DNA of 64,000 nt from an uncultured Blautia sp. (GCA_900542045.1 UQMI01000002.1:72200-136199), one strand, 5' to 3'; counted from the first letter of the stretch, positions 47,195-55,556 are shown. Program-made: numbers and translations. The notes: generated from the letters alone by a model not told the origin.

Positions 47195-48778
47195 ATGACA
47201 AGAAAAATACTGGCAGTCCTGCTGGCGGCGGCGCTGACAGCAGGCGCACTGGCCGGCTGCGGAGGAAGCGGAGACAGCGGGAATGGCTCTGGGGCGGACA
47301 GCGGAGGATCCGCTTCCGGGGAGGAGAAAGTATTCAATTACGGGACCACGGCTTATGGAGTGGAAATGGGAAATACCGGATTGAATCCTCATGAGAACTA
47401 CTCCGGCTGGTCCACTGTGCGCTACGGCGTGGGAGAGACTTTGTTCCGGTTTACGGAAAATATGGAGCTGGAGCCCTGGCTGGCAGAAGGCTATGAGCAG
47501 ATCGATGAATATACAGTAAAGATCACGCTGAAGGATAACATTACCTTCAGCAGCGGACGGGCTCTGGACGGCCAGGCAGTGAAGGAATGCCTGGAGCATC
47601 TGATCGAAAATCATGACCGGGCGCCCGGAGATTTGAAAATCAGGGAGATTACCGCAGAGGGCCAGACGGTGACCATATCCTCAGAAGAAAAAGTACCGGC
47701 TCTGCTGAACTATCTCAGTGATCCCTATGGTGCCATTATCGATATGGAGTATGGAATCACGGAAGACAGGAATGTGGCCGGAACAGGACCGTTTATTGCC
47801 ACCAGTATCTCTGACACAGAGATCACTCTGGAGAAAAATCCCAATTACTGGGGCGGGGAAGTGAAAATGGATCAGATCCATGTGCAGGAGATTGTGGACG
47901 GGGATACGCTGACCATGGCCATGCAGTCTGGAGAGGTGGATGCAGTCCAGGGGCTGCCCTATGCCAGCCTGGCCCTGTTTCAGGATAACAGTTCCTACAA
48001 AATCAGCTCCACCGAAACCTCCCGGGTATTTTTCGCGCAGATGAATTATGAAACGCCTGCGCTGCAGGACCTTAATGTGCGCAAAGCCATCGTCATGGGC
48101 ATTGACAAGGAAGGATTTACCAGCAGTCTGCTGAGCGGCAATGGTACACCGGCAGTGGGAGCATTTCCCTCCAACTTTTCCTTTGGCAATGAATCGGTGA
48201 CGGCGCCGGAGTATGATCCGGAGGCAGCCAGAGAACTGCTGGCAGAATCCGGATGGGAGGATATAGACGGAGACGGCTATGTGGATAAGGACGGAGAGAC
48301 TCTGACTCTCCGGTGGCTGACGTATCCGGGCCGTCAGGAGCTTCCTCTTCTGGCAGAGGCGGCTCAGGCAACCCTGAAGGATATCGGCATTCAGGTGGAG
48401 ATCAACAATACCGAAAATACCCAGGATTTTCTGGACCGGGGAGAATGGGATATTTATGCCAGTGCCTTTGTAACGGCACCTACCGGGGATTCGGAATATT
48501 TCTTTACCACCCATTGTCTGAAAGACTCGGCCAGAAACAGGGGAAATTATTATAATGCACAGCTGGAGGAGCTGGAAGCACAGCTTCATGAGGAATTTGA
48601 TCCGGAGAAGCGGAGCGAACTGGCCGTGCAGATGCAGCAGATCCTGCTGGATGACTGCGGATTTATCTTTGTGTCCCATTTGAAAATGTCCTTTGTCATG
48701 AAATCCAGTGTAACAGGCTTTGAGGCCCATCCTTCGGATTATTATGAGATCACTGCAGATCTGGATTATCAGGAATAG
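47195..48778 (+). CDS. Substrate-binding lipoprotein of a peptide/nickel-type ABC transporter (family 5)
   Basis: The 527-residue protein has a signal peptide ending in LAGC (lipid-anchored cysteine near residue 27), a Gly/Ser linker, and a family-5 solute-binding domain: GETLFRFTENMELEPWLAEG near the N-terminus and VRKAIVMGIDKEGF in the middle. The GLNPHENYSGWST stretch resembles NikA/CntA-type nickel or metallophore binders more than typical oligopeptide binders, though this is a weak clue. It is the specificity component of the transporter encoded around it. Confidence 0.93.
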   Translation: MTRKILAVLLAAALTAGALAGCGGSGDSGNGSGADSGGSASGEEKVFNYGTTAYGVEMGNTGLNPHENYSGWSTVRYGVGETLFRFTENMELEPWLAEGYEQIDEYTVKITLKDNITFSSGRALDGQAVKECLEHLIENHDRAPGDLKIREITAEGQTVTISSEEKVPALLNYLSDPYGAIIDMEYGITEDRNVAGTGPFIATSISDTEITLEKNPNYWGGEVKMDQIHVQEIVDGDTLTMAMQSGEVDAVQGLPYASLALFQDNSSYKISSTETSRVFFAQMNYETPALQDLNVRKAIVMGIDKEGFTSSLLSGNGTPAVGAFPSNFSFGNESVTAPEYDPEAARELLAESGWEDIDGDGYVDKDGETLTLRWLTYPGRQELPLLAEAAQATLKDIGIQVEINNTENTQDFLDRGEWDIYASAFVTAPTGDSEYFFTTHCLKDSARNRGNYYNAQLEELEAQLHEEFDPEKRSELAVQMQQILLDDCGFIFVSHLKMSFVMKSSVTGFEAHPSDYYEITADLDYQE

Positions 48779-48831
48779 CAGATGGGAAAGCAGGAAAATT
48801 GATTTTGAAAGACCGGAAACAGGAGGAAAAG

Positions 48832-49632
48832 ATGGAACAGCCATTACTGGATGTACAACATGTGGAGATCCGTTACAACGGAATGCCGGTGGTACAGGAT
48901 GTGTCCTTTCAGGTACAGCCCGGAGAGATCCTGGGGATCGTGGGTGAGTCCGGCAGCGGAAAAAGTACTTTGATCCGCGGGATCATGGGCCTGCTGGAAA
49001 ATACCGGAACCGTAACCCGGGGGAATATTTATTACAAAGGCAAAAATGTGCTGGAAGCCCGGGGAGAAGAACTGCGCAGTCTGCGGGGACCCCAGATGGG
49101 GATGATCTTCCAGAATACAGAAGCTTCTCTGTGTCCGGTGCGGACCATAGAAGAGCAGCTGTACGAAAGCGTAATGGAGCATGAAGAACGGCCTGGTTCC
49201 AGAGCTCTCCGCAGGGAAGTAAAAGACAGGGCGTTGGAGCTGTTTTCCAAAATGGGACTGACGGACGGAGAACGGATCCTGAAAAGTTACCCCTTTGAGC
49301 TGTCCGGCGGCATGAACCAGCGGGTGGGAATCCTGCTGGCCATGATCCTGAATCCGGCTCTGCTCCTGGCGGATGAGCCCACCAGTGCCCTGGATGTGAC
49401 GGTGCAGGCCCAGGTAGTGGAAGAAATGATGAAGATCCGGGAAACCTTTGGAACAGCCATTGTACTGGTAACCCATAATATGGGTGTAGTGGAGCGGATG
49501 GCGGACTGGGTCGCTGTTATGTACCAGGGAAAAATTGTGGAGTACGGTGAGAAAGAAGCGGTGCTTGGCTGCCCGAAGGACAGCTACACCAGAAAACTGC
49601 TGGGGTCTGTACTGCGGATCCGGAGGCAGTGA
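48832..49632 (+). CDS. ABC transporter ATPase, DppD/NikD type
   Basis: The 266-residue ATPase has Walker A GESGSGKST, the signature LSGGMNQRVGI and Walker B LLLADEPTSALDV. The C-terminal YTRKLLGSVLRI is the start of the extra domain seen in oligopeptide/dipeptide ATPases, here short. ATG 48832 lies after AGGAGG; the upstream TTG at 48799 is not needed. Confidence 0.95.
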   Translation: MEQPLLDVQHVEIRYNGMPVVQDVSFQVQPGEILGIVGESGSGKSTLIRGIMGLLENTGTVTRGNIYYKGKNVLEARGEELRSLRGPQMGMIFQNTEASLCPVRTIEEQLYESVMEHEERPGSRALRREVKDRALELFSKMGLTDGERILKSYPFELSGGMNQRVGILLAMILNPALLLADEPTSALDVTVQAQVVEEMMKIRETFGTAIVLVTHNMGVVERMADWVAVMYQGKIVEYGEKEAVLGCPKDSYTRKLLGSVLRIRRQ

Positions 49633-49709
49633 ATGTCCGGATAAAGAGGCGGAAGCGGCCGGCTCTGAAGGAAGACAGGGCTGGAAAGATAAGGAACGGG
49701 AAAGACAAA

Positions 49710-50465
49710 ATGGAAACGATACTGGAAGTGAAAAATCTGAAAAAGACCTTTTATCAAAACAGAAGCTCCCATCCGGCGGTCAATGGGATCAGTTTTTCTC
49801 TGGGAAAGGGAGAGTGTCTGGGACTGGTGGGGGAGAGCGGCTGCGGAAAAAGCACCACAGCCCGTCTGATCACCCGTCTGATCAGGCCGGATGAAGGCAG
49901 TATTGTACTGGAAGGGCAGGAAATGACAGAACTAAAAGGCAGACAGCTGCGGAACATGTATGGCCGGGTGCAGATGGTATTTCAGACGCCCCAGGAATCC
50001 TTTGACCCCAGATGTACCCTGGGCGACGGGATCATGGAGAGTATGAGAAATCAGGGAGCAGGAAAGAAAGCAGCCTGGGAAAGGATGGATAAACTTCTGG
50101 AAATGGTGGAACTGGAGCCGGAACTGGCCCGCCGCTATCCCCACGAGGTCAGCGGAGGACAGTGCCAGCGGGCCGCCATTGCCAGAGCGCTGGCAGTGAA
50201 CCCCAGGCTTTTGATCTGTGATGAAGCCACCAGTGCTCTGGATGTGACTGTACAGGCCCAGGTAATGGAGCTGCTGAAGAAGCTGCAGAAGGAAATGCAT
50301 CTTTCGCTGCTCTTCATCAGTCATGATCTGGCTCTGGTCCAGGCTCTCTGCAACCGGATCCTGGTGATGTATCAGGGAAAGATCGTAGAGGAAGGTACTC
50401 CGGATGAAGTGATCCTTCATCCACGGGAAGAATATACAAAAAAACTCATCGATTCTGTACTTTAA
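49710..50465 (+). CDS. ABC transporter ATPase, DppF/NikE type
   Basis: The 251-residue second ATPase has Walker A GESGCGKST, signature VSGGQCQRAAI and Walker B LLICDEATSALDV. It pairs with the preceding ATPase. I place the start at ATG 49710, where the conserved ETILEVKNLKKTF begins; a GTG at 49629 would add 27 basic residues and overlap the upstream gene. Its stop is 35 bases before aspA. Confidence 0.95.
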   Translation: METILEVKNLKKTFYQNRSSHPAVNGISFSLGKGECLGLVGESGCGKSTTARLITRLIRPDEGSIVLEGQEMTELKGRQLRNMYGRVQMVFQTPQESFDPRCTLGDGIMESMRNQGAGKKAAWERMDKLLEMVELEPELARRYPHEVSGGQCQRAAIARALAVNPRLLICDEATSALDVTVQAQVMELLKKLQKEMHLSLLFISHDLALVQALCNRILVMYQGKIVEEGTPDEVILHPREEYTKKLIDSVL

Positions 50466-50500
50466 GGAATCCGATGGGAACAGCAGGAGGAAAGGGCGGT

Positions 50501-51937
50501 ATGAAAAACGGAGAGAAAAATGTTTACCGGGTGGAAAAAGATTCCATCGGAACAAAGGATGTACCAGAAGATGTTTATTATGGGGTGCAGTCGCTGCGTG
50601 CAGCGGAAAATTTCCATATAACGGGATTAAGTATGCACCCGGAATTTATCAACAGTCTGTCCTGCATTAAGAAAGCAGCGGCAATCACCAACTGCGAAGC
50701 AGGTCTGCTGGATAAGAAAATCGCATCGGCCATTGTAAAAGCCTGTGACGAGATTGTTGCAGGCGGCCTTCATGATGATTTCATTGTGGATCCGATCCAG
50801 GGAGGTGCGGGAACCTCCATGAATATGAATGCCAATGAAGTCATTGCCAACCGGGCCATTGATATTCTGGGCGGCACCAGAGGCGATTACACTCTGGTAC
50901 ATCCCAATGACCATGTGAACTATGGACAGTCCACCAACGATGTGATCCCCACTGCCGGGAAGATGACTTCCCTGCGGCTGCTGGCAAATCTGAAGGCCGA
51001 GCTTCTGAAGCTTCATGAGGCATTGCTGGCAAAGGCAAAAGAATTCGATCATGTGATCAAGATGGGGCGGACGCAGATGCAGGATGCCGTACCAATCCGG
51101 CTGGGACAGGAATTTCAGGCCTATGCAGATGCTGTCCGGAGAGATGTGCAGAGAATGGATAAGGCCATGGATGAGATGCGTTATCTGAACATGGGAGGAA
51201 CGGCCATCGGCACAGGGATCAATGCCGATGAAGTCTATCTGAAAAGAATTGTTCCCAAGTTGTCGGAAGTATCCAATATGGAATTTGTCCAGGCCTTTGA
51301 CCTGATTGACGCAACACAGAATCTGGATCCCTTTGTATCCGTTTCCGGTTCGGTAAAGGCCTGCGCCGTGACTCTTTCCAAAATAGCCAATGACCTTCGG
51401 CTGATGTCTTCTGGACCGCGGGCAGGTTTTGGGGAGATCAATCTTCCGGCCAGACAGAACGGTTCTTCCATAATGCCCGGTAAGGTGAATCCGGTGATTC
51501 CGGAGGTTGTGAATCAGGTGGCGTTCTATGTTATTGGGAATGATATGACCATCACCATGGCGGCTGAAGCCGGACAGCTGGAATTAAACGCGTTTGAACC
51601 CATTGTATTTTACTGTCTGTTCCAGTCCATTGATACGCTGGCTTATGCAGTCCAGACCTTTGTGGAAAACTGTGTGACCGGTATCACGGCCAATGAGGAG
51701 CGCTGCCGGTATCTGGTGGAAAACAGTATAGGTGTCATTACAGCCCTTTCCCCTCATGTGGGATATCAGAAAGCTGCAGACATTGCTAAAAAAGCGCTGA
51801 ATACCGGAGAATCTGTCCGCAGTCTGATTCTTGGAGAAAAACTGCTGACAGAGGAAGAACTGGATCGAATCCTGGACCCGGTTCAGATGACAGAGCCGGG
51901 TATCTCCGGAAAAGATCTGCTGACCAGAAAAGTGTGA
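50501..51937 (+). CDS. aspA: Aspartate ammonia-lyase
   Basis: The 478-residue enzyme belongs to the fumarase/aspartase superfamily and carries GSSIMPGKVNPVIPE, the catalytic loop. QGGAGTSMNMNANEVIANRA and the overall length fit aspartase, which splits aspartate into fumarate and ammonia and feeds anaerobic fumarate metabolism. AGGAGG lies ten bases before ATG 50501. It follows the ABC ATPase gene after 35 bases in the same direction, so it may be part of that operon. Confidence 0.92.
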   Translation: MKNGEKNVYRVEKDSIGTKDVPEDVYYGVQSLRAAENFHITGLSMHPEFINSLSCIKKAAAITNCEAGLLDKKIASAIVKACDEIVAGGLHDDFIVDPIQGGAGTSMNMNANEVIANRAIDILGGTRGDYTLVHPNDHVNYGQSTNDVIPTAGKMTSLRLLANLKAELLKLHEALLAKAKEFDHVIKMGRTQMQDAVPIRLGQEFQAYADAVRRDVQRMDKAMDEMRYLNMGGTAIGTGINADEVYLKRIVPKLSEVSNMEFVQAFDLIDATQNLDPFVSVSGSVKACAVTLSKIANDLRLMSSGPRAGFGEINLPARQNGSSIMPGKVNPVIPEVVNQVAFYVIGNDMTITMAAEAGQLELNAFEPIVFYCLFQSIDTLAYAVQTFVENCVTGITANEERCRYLVENSIGVITALSPHVGYQKAADIAKKALNTGESVRSLILGEKLLTEEELDRILDPVQMTEPGISGKDLLTRKV

Positions 51938-51983
51938 GGAGGGCAGTTGGCCTGTATTCAGGTATCCGGACTGGAATAGCCGG

Positions 51984-52012
51984 TTGTGATCTTTTCGGGA
52001 ATTCCGTATAAT
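51984..52012 (+). promoter_or_regulatory. Sigma-A promoter of the cyclase-family gene
   Basis: TTGTGA (51984-51989) and a perfect TATAAT (52007-52012) are 17 bases apart. Transcription would start near 52019, about 85 bases before the ATG at 52104. Confidence 0.65.
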
Positions 52013-52103
52013 GGAGAAAAGGAAAATCCCCGGAGATAAGTATGCGGAATAGAAGACAAATGCGTAAGTCAGAAGGTCGGGGCCGGAAGAGGAGGAGAGC
52101 GGG

Positions 52104-52706
52104 ATGAAACGATATGATATTTCCCAGGAAATATTTGGATGTGAAGTCTATCCGGGAGACCCGGAACCGGTGTACAGCCAGCTGGCCTGGATTTCCAGGG
52201 GAGATGATTACAATCTGTCAGCATTTTCCATGTGCAGTCATAACGGTACCCATGTGGATGCACCCCGGCATTTCTGTGAGAAAGGCAGAACAATCGGAGA
52301 TATGGGATTGGAGGCTTTTGTGGGGCCGGTCTTTGTGGCAGAACAGCAGGGGGCTGTCACGGGTGATGCGGTAAGGCAGATCCTGGAAAAGGCACAGAAG
52401 GCCGGAAACGATGCGTGCAGGAGGATCCTGCTGAAGGGGAAAGCCATGCTGACCCGGGAAGGAGCGGAAATACTGGCAGGAGCAGGTCTGCTGCTGTTTG
52501 GCAATGAAGCACAGACGGTGGGAACAGAGGAAAATTCCATGGAAGTACACAGGATCCTTCTGGGGGCAGATATGGCCATACTGGAGGGAATCCGGCTGGA
52601 AGATGTACCGGAAGGCATGTATCTTCTCTGTGCTGCCCCACTGAATCTGGGCAGGGCAGAGGGAGCACCGTGCAGAGCAGTGCTGCTCCAGTTGGATGAG
52701 ACCTGA
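52104..52706 (+). CDS. Cyclase-family (kynurenine-formamidase-like) metal-dependent hydrolase
   Basis: The 200-residue protein carries the family motif HNGTHVDAPRHF, which holds the metal-binding His and Asp residues of the cyclase/formamidase family, and a C-terminal hydrolase core. Members hydrolyse N-formylkynurenine or other amide and ester bonds, so the substrate here cannot be fixed. AGGAGGAG is upstream of the ATG. A link to tryptophan breakdown with the iorAB genes is conceivable but the genes are 33 kb apart. Confidence 0.85.
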   Translation: MKRYDISQEIFGCEVYPGDPEPVYSQLAWISRGDDYNLSAFSMCSHNGTHVDAPRHFCEKGRTIGDMGLEAFVGPVFVAEQQGAVTGDAVRQILEKAQKAGNDACRRILLKGKAMLTREGAEILAGAGLLLFGNEAQTVGTEENSMEVHRILLGADMAILEGIRLEDVPEGMYLLCAAPLNLGRAEGAPCRAVLLQLDET

Positions 52707-52809
52707 GCAGATGTAAGGATATCCTGGAGAAGCATATGCTGCAGGCCGGAGTGGCAGTGTAGGGAGCCGGCTGTGCAGGAGCGGAAGATGAGCAGGAGGA
52801 CGAGGTGGA

Positions 52810-53022
52810 ATGTTTGGAAGAAAGAAAACAGAGAAGAAGACTTATGACAGGGAGAAGTTGCGTCCAGTGCTGAAATGCAGTATCTGCAATGGAGAGCAGG
52901 TGGCGGGATTCAGGGAAATCCAAACGGGAAGATTTCAGGAAGTCATGTTTATACGGAATGAGAAAGATCTGGAGGAATTTTTGAGAACCTATGATCTTTC
53001 TGAAATTGACAGAGAATATTGA
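52810..53022 (+). CDS. Small conserved-looking protein with one CxxC, function unknown
   Basis: The 70-residue protein starts with basic MFGRKKTEKK, then has LKCSICNGEQVAGFRE with a CxxC pair, and ends in an acidic helix. One CxxC is too little for a stable zinc ribbon by itself, but dimer or redox roles are possible. AGGAGGACGAGG precedes the ATG. I recall similar short proteins in related Clostridia but cannot assign a function. Confidence 0.6.
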   Translation: MFGRKKTEKKTYDREKLRPVLKCSICNGEQVAGFREIQTGRFQEVMFIRNEKDLEEFLRTYDLSEIDREY

Positions 53023-53084
53023 GATGTTTTCCGGGTTGTTCTGACTGTGTCGATGAAGAAATTTTATTTTTTTGAAGAAAGTTC

Positions 53085-53114
53085 TTGACAAAGGAGAGCA
53101 TACAGGAGTAGAAT
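53085..53114 (+). promoter_or_regulatory. Sigma-A promoter of the amt-PII gene
   Basis: TTGACA (53085-53090) and TAGAAT (53109-53114) are 18 bases apart. Transcription would start near 53121, only a few bases before the intrinsic terminator at 53127-53171. Confidence 0.7.
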
Positions 53115-53126
53115 GTGCACCATAAG

Positions 53127-53171
53127 AAAGACGAAGATGTTGAAGAGCCACATCTTCGTCTTTTTCTTTTT
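53127..53171 (+). terminator. Intrinsic terminator in the amt leader, possible attenuator
   Basis: AAAGACGAAGATGT (53127-53140) pairs perfectly with ACATCTTCGTCTTT (53150-53163) around a nine-base loop, and T runs continue to 53171. It may simply end transcription of the genes before it, but it lies between the best promoter and the amt start, with no other clear promoter in the 75 bases that follow. Confidence 0.8.
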
Positions 53172-53246
53172 TGCAGGTGAGCAGTATCAAAACCCGGGAG
53201 AGAAGAAGCCTTTTCCTGTAAAAAGCATTTTTGAGGAGGCGATCAT

Positions 53247-55016
53247 ATGAGTAACATGACGATGATAGTGGATACTTTTTGGGTGCTCGTTGCCGCAATT
53301 CTGGTATTTTTTATGAATCTGGGGTTTGCTGCAGTGGAAGCGGGATTTGCCCGGGCAAAGAATACGGTAAATATCCTGTCCAAGAACTTTATTGTGTTTG
53401 CAGTCTCTTCGCTGGGATTTATGCTTCTGGGATGGGGACTGATGTTTGGCGGTGACAATCCTTTTGTGGGAACCAGTCATCTGTTTATTCTCGGCAATTC
53501 GGATCTGTCGTTTTATGACGGAACGCTGACAGAAAATGTTCCGTTCTGGGGAAAATTTTTCTTTCAGCTTGTGTTCTGCGGCACAGCGGCGACTATTGTA
53601 TCCGGAGCTGTTGCAGAGAGGATTAAATACGTATCATTTATTATTTTCTCTTTTGTTCTGACGCTGTTTATTTATCCCGTCATCGGGCACTGGGTGTGGG
53701 GCGGCGGCTGGCTGGCAGATCTGGGATTTATGGATTTTGCGGGAGATACCGTCGTACATTCTCTGGGAGGCTGGGGCGCTCTCTCTGGAGCCATGATCCT
53801 GGGGCCGCGTATTGGCAAATATGATAAAAACGGGAAGGCAAGAGCCATCCCCGGACACAGCATGTCTCTGGCAGTCATAGGTTTGTTTGTACTCTGGCTT
53901 GGATGGTTTGGATTCAACCCTGGTTCTACCATGAGTTTTCAGAATCCGTCCGATGTTATGTATATTCTGGTAACAACAAATACTTCGGCTATTGCGGCTG
54001 TCCTTACTTCTACTATTACGTCCTGGATCTATCTGGGCAAACCGGATCTGGGCATGACCATCAACGGATGTCTGGCAGGTCTTGTGGGAATTACAGGAGG
54101 ATGTGCTTATGTCAGTGTGAGCAGTGCGCTGCTCATCGGTGCTCTGTCCGGTATTCTGGTGGTATTTGCGGTTGTATTTTTTGATAAATGCAGAATTGAT
54201 GATCCGGTGGGGGCCACATCTGTACATTTGTGCTGTGGTATTTTCGGAACGATCTGTATCGGATTGTTTGCCCAGGAGGGAGTAACCAGTCTCTCTGCCA
54301 GGAACGGGCTGTTCTTTGGAGGCGGATTTGGCCTGCTGGGTACACAGCTGGTGGGCATAGCGGCTGTGGCGGTCTTTGGATTTCTTAGTACTTCTCTGGT
54401 GTGGCTGGTATTGAAGAAGACGGTGGGAATCCGTGTGGCCCGGGAGGAAGAACTGGCAGGACTGGACATTGGAGAGCATGGCAACATTGCATATCCTGAT
54501 TTTGCACCGGCTGCGTCAGCCTCTGTGGAAGAATTCTCTGCAGAGACAGGAGAAGATACAGAGTCTGTTTCCGCAGCGGTCCTGCAGGAAAAGGGAGAGC
54601 GGATGGAAGAGGCTCAGGCCCAGCATGCGGTACCTGTGATCCACAAAGAACGCCAGGGAGCCAAGATGACAAAGGTTACTGTAGTAACGAACCAGTCGAA
54701 ATTCAGTGAACTGGAAGCGGCTCTGTCAAAGCTTGGCATCACAGGACTTACGATTTCCAATGTATTCGGCTATGGCATGCAGAAAGGCCATGAGGTAACA
54801 TTCCGGGGTGCTCCGGTGGAAGGAAGACTGCTGCCGAAGGTAAAAGTGGATGTGGTCATCTGTAAGATTCCCACAGAGACTGTGGTAAATACAGTACAGA
54901 AGGTTCTCTGTACCGGAAATGTGGGAGATGGAAAAATCTTTGTCTATGATGTGGAGGATGTTGTGAAAGTCCGCACCAATGAACATGGCTATGATGCATT
55001 GCAGGATGAAGAATGA
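53247..55016 (+). CDS. amt: Ammonium transporter fused to a PII signalling domain
   Basis: The 589-residue protein is an Amt channel (about residues 1-400, eleven helices) with the paired pore histidines H171 (VVHSLGGWGALSG) and H327 (SVHLCCGIFG). A linker of about 75 residues leads to a full PII domain (474-580) with TKVTVVTNQSKFSELEAAL, a T-loop region YGMQKGHEVTFRGAPVEG and a C-terminal GDGKIFVYDVEDVVKVRT. The usual uridylylated T-loop tyrosine is not present. A fused PII can gate ammonium import directly in response to ATP, ADP and 2-oxoglutarate. TGAGGAGG lies before the ATG. Confidence 0.95.
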   Translation: MSNMTMIVDTFWVLVAAILVFFMNLGFAAVEAGFARAKNTVNILSKNFIVFAVSSLGFMLLGWGLMFGGDNPFVGTSHLFILGNSDLSFYDGTLTENVPFWGKFFFQLVFCGTAATIVSGAVAERIKYVSFIIFSFVLTLFIYPVIGHWVWGGGWLADLGFMDFAGDTVVHSLGGWGALSGAMILGPRIGKYDKNGKARAIPGHSMSLAVIGLFVLWLGWFGFNPGSTMSFQNPSDVMYILVTTNTSAIAAVLTSTITSWIYLGKPDLGMTINGCLAGLVGITGGCAYVSVSSALLIGALSGILVVFAVVFFDKCRIDDPVGATSVHLCCGIFGTICIGLFAQEGVTSLSARNGLFFGGGFGLLGTQLVGIAAVAVFGFLSTSLVWLVLKKTVGIRVAREEELAGLDIGEHGNIAYPDFAPAASASVEEFSAETGEDTESVSAAVLQEKGERMEEAQAQHAVPVIHKERQGAKMTKVTVVTNQSKFSELEAALSKLGITGLTISNVFGYGMQKGHEVTFRGAPVEGRLLPKVKVDVVICKIPTETVVNTVQKVLCTGNVGDGKIFVYDVEDVVKVRTNEHGYDALQDEE

Positions 55017-55255
55017 CGCGCCGGAAGACGGAGGAGTCAGGGGCACGGATGAAAAGAGGAGCCTGACGAAGCAGTCACATCCTGCGAAAAGGAACGGAAA
55101 GAAAGACGGCCGGGAGTTTTCCCGGCTTTTTTCTGTCTGGCGGCTGGCAGTGCGCGTCTGCTGCAGAATATGGATCCTGTTCTCCGGCATTGTGAAACAG
55201 TTCTCTGGGAATGCGGGGCTGCAGAAAGAAGATTTTCGGCAGGCAGTCTTTTTCA
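55017..55255. other. Intergenic region after amt, no gene seen
   Basis: One short forward frame spans this region but has no recognisable pattern. It contains the amt terminator and leads into the dapA promoter and riboswitch. Confidence 0.5.
55109..55132 (+). terminator. Terminator of amt-PII
   Basis: GCCGGG (55109-55114) pairs with CCCGGC (55121-55126), followed by six T residues. Confidence 0.75.
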
Positions 55256-55284
55256 TTGACAAGGGAAGTCAATAGTGCTATATT
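55256..55284 (+). promoter_or_regulatory. Sigma-A promoter of the lysine riboswitch-dapA unit
   Basis: A perfect TTGACA (55256-55261) and TATATT (55279-55284) are 17 bases apart. Transcription would start near 55291, about 40 bases before the aptamer. Confidence 0.75.
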
Positions 55285-55329
55285 TACTTTAATTAAAAAA
55301 AGCGGAGCACAGCAGTGCTTATCTTCTAT

Positions 55330-55497
55330 TTAGGATAGAGGTTGCGTGTTTCATCAGTAGCCTGCCTGATGCAGCAGGAGCAGAAGATGGCAGAGGAAAG
55401 GGGAATACGCCGAAAGAATAAAGTCCCTGCGGTTTTATTCTTGGGCATGCAGTTAAGAACTGTATGACTGTCATCGAAAGATGGTGCGCTATCTAAA
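55330..55497 (+). ncRNA. Lysine riboswitch (L box) aptamer controlling dapA-dapB
   Basis: The leader shows the lysine-aptamer landmarks in order: GATAGAGGTTGCG (from 55334) at the 5' side of P1/P2, GAGGAAAGGGGAA (from 55393), CGCCGAAAG (from 55408), and ACTGTCATCGAAAGATGG (55467-55484) followed by GCGCTATC, whose CTATC (55489-55493) closes P1 with GATAG. Lysine binding should repress the two downstream lysine and diaminopimelate genes. Confidence 0.92.
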
Positions 55498-55556
55498 GAA
55501 TATACAGGAAGAGAAGATATTCTTTAGTGGCAGACTGTTTCGGGTCCGCCTTTTTT
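55493..55556 (+). terminator. Expression platform of the lysine riboswitch
   Basis: CTAAAGAATAT (55493-55503), which begins at the last base of P1, pairs perfectly with ATATTCTTTAG (55517-55527). Right after it, GGCAGAC (55529-55535) pairs with GTCCGCC (55544-55550) with one mismatch and runs into TTTTTT, forming an intrinsic terminator. The first helix can exclude extension of P1; how it affects the terminator is not obvious from pairing alone. Confidence 0.7.

Noticed and set aside
45378..50465. Possible complete metallophore biosynthesis and uptake system of the staphylopine type
   Set aside because: No nicotianamine-synthase-like or opine dehydrogenase gene is present, so only a looser hypothesis is kept in the findings.
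54979..55275. 98-residue forward open frame between amt and the lysine riboswitch
   Set aside because: It crosses the amt terminator and the dapA promoter and begins inside amt without a ribosome binding site.
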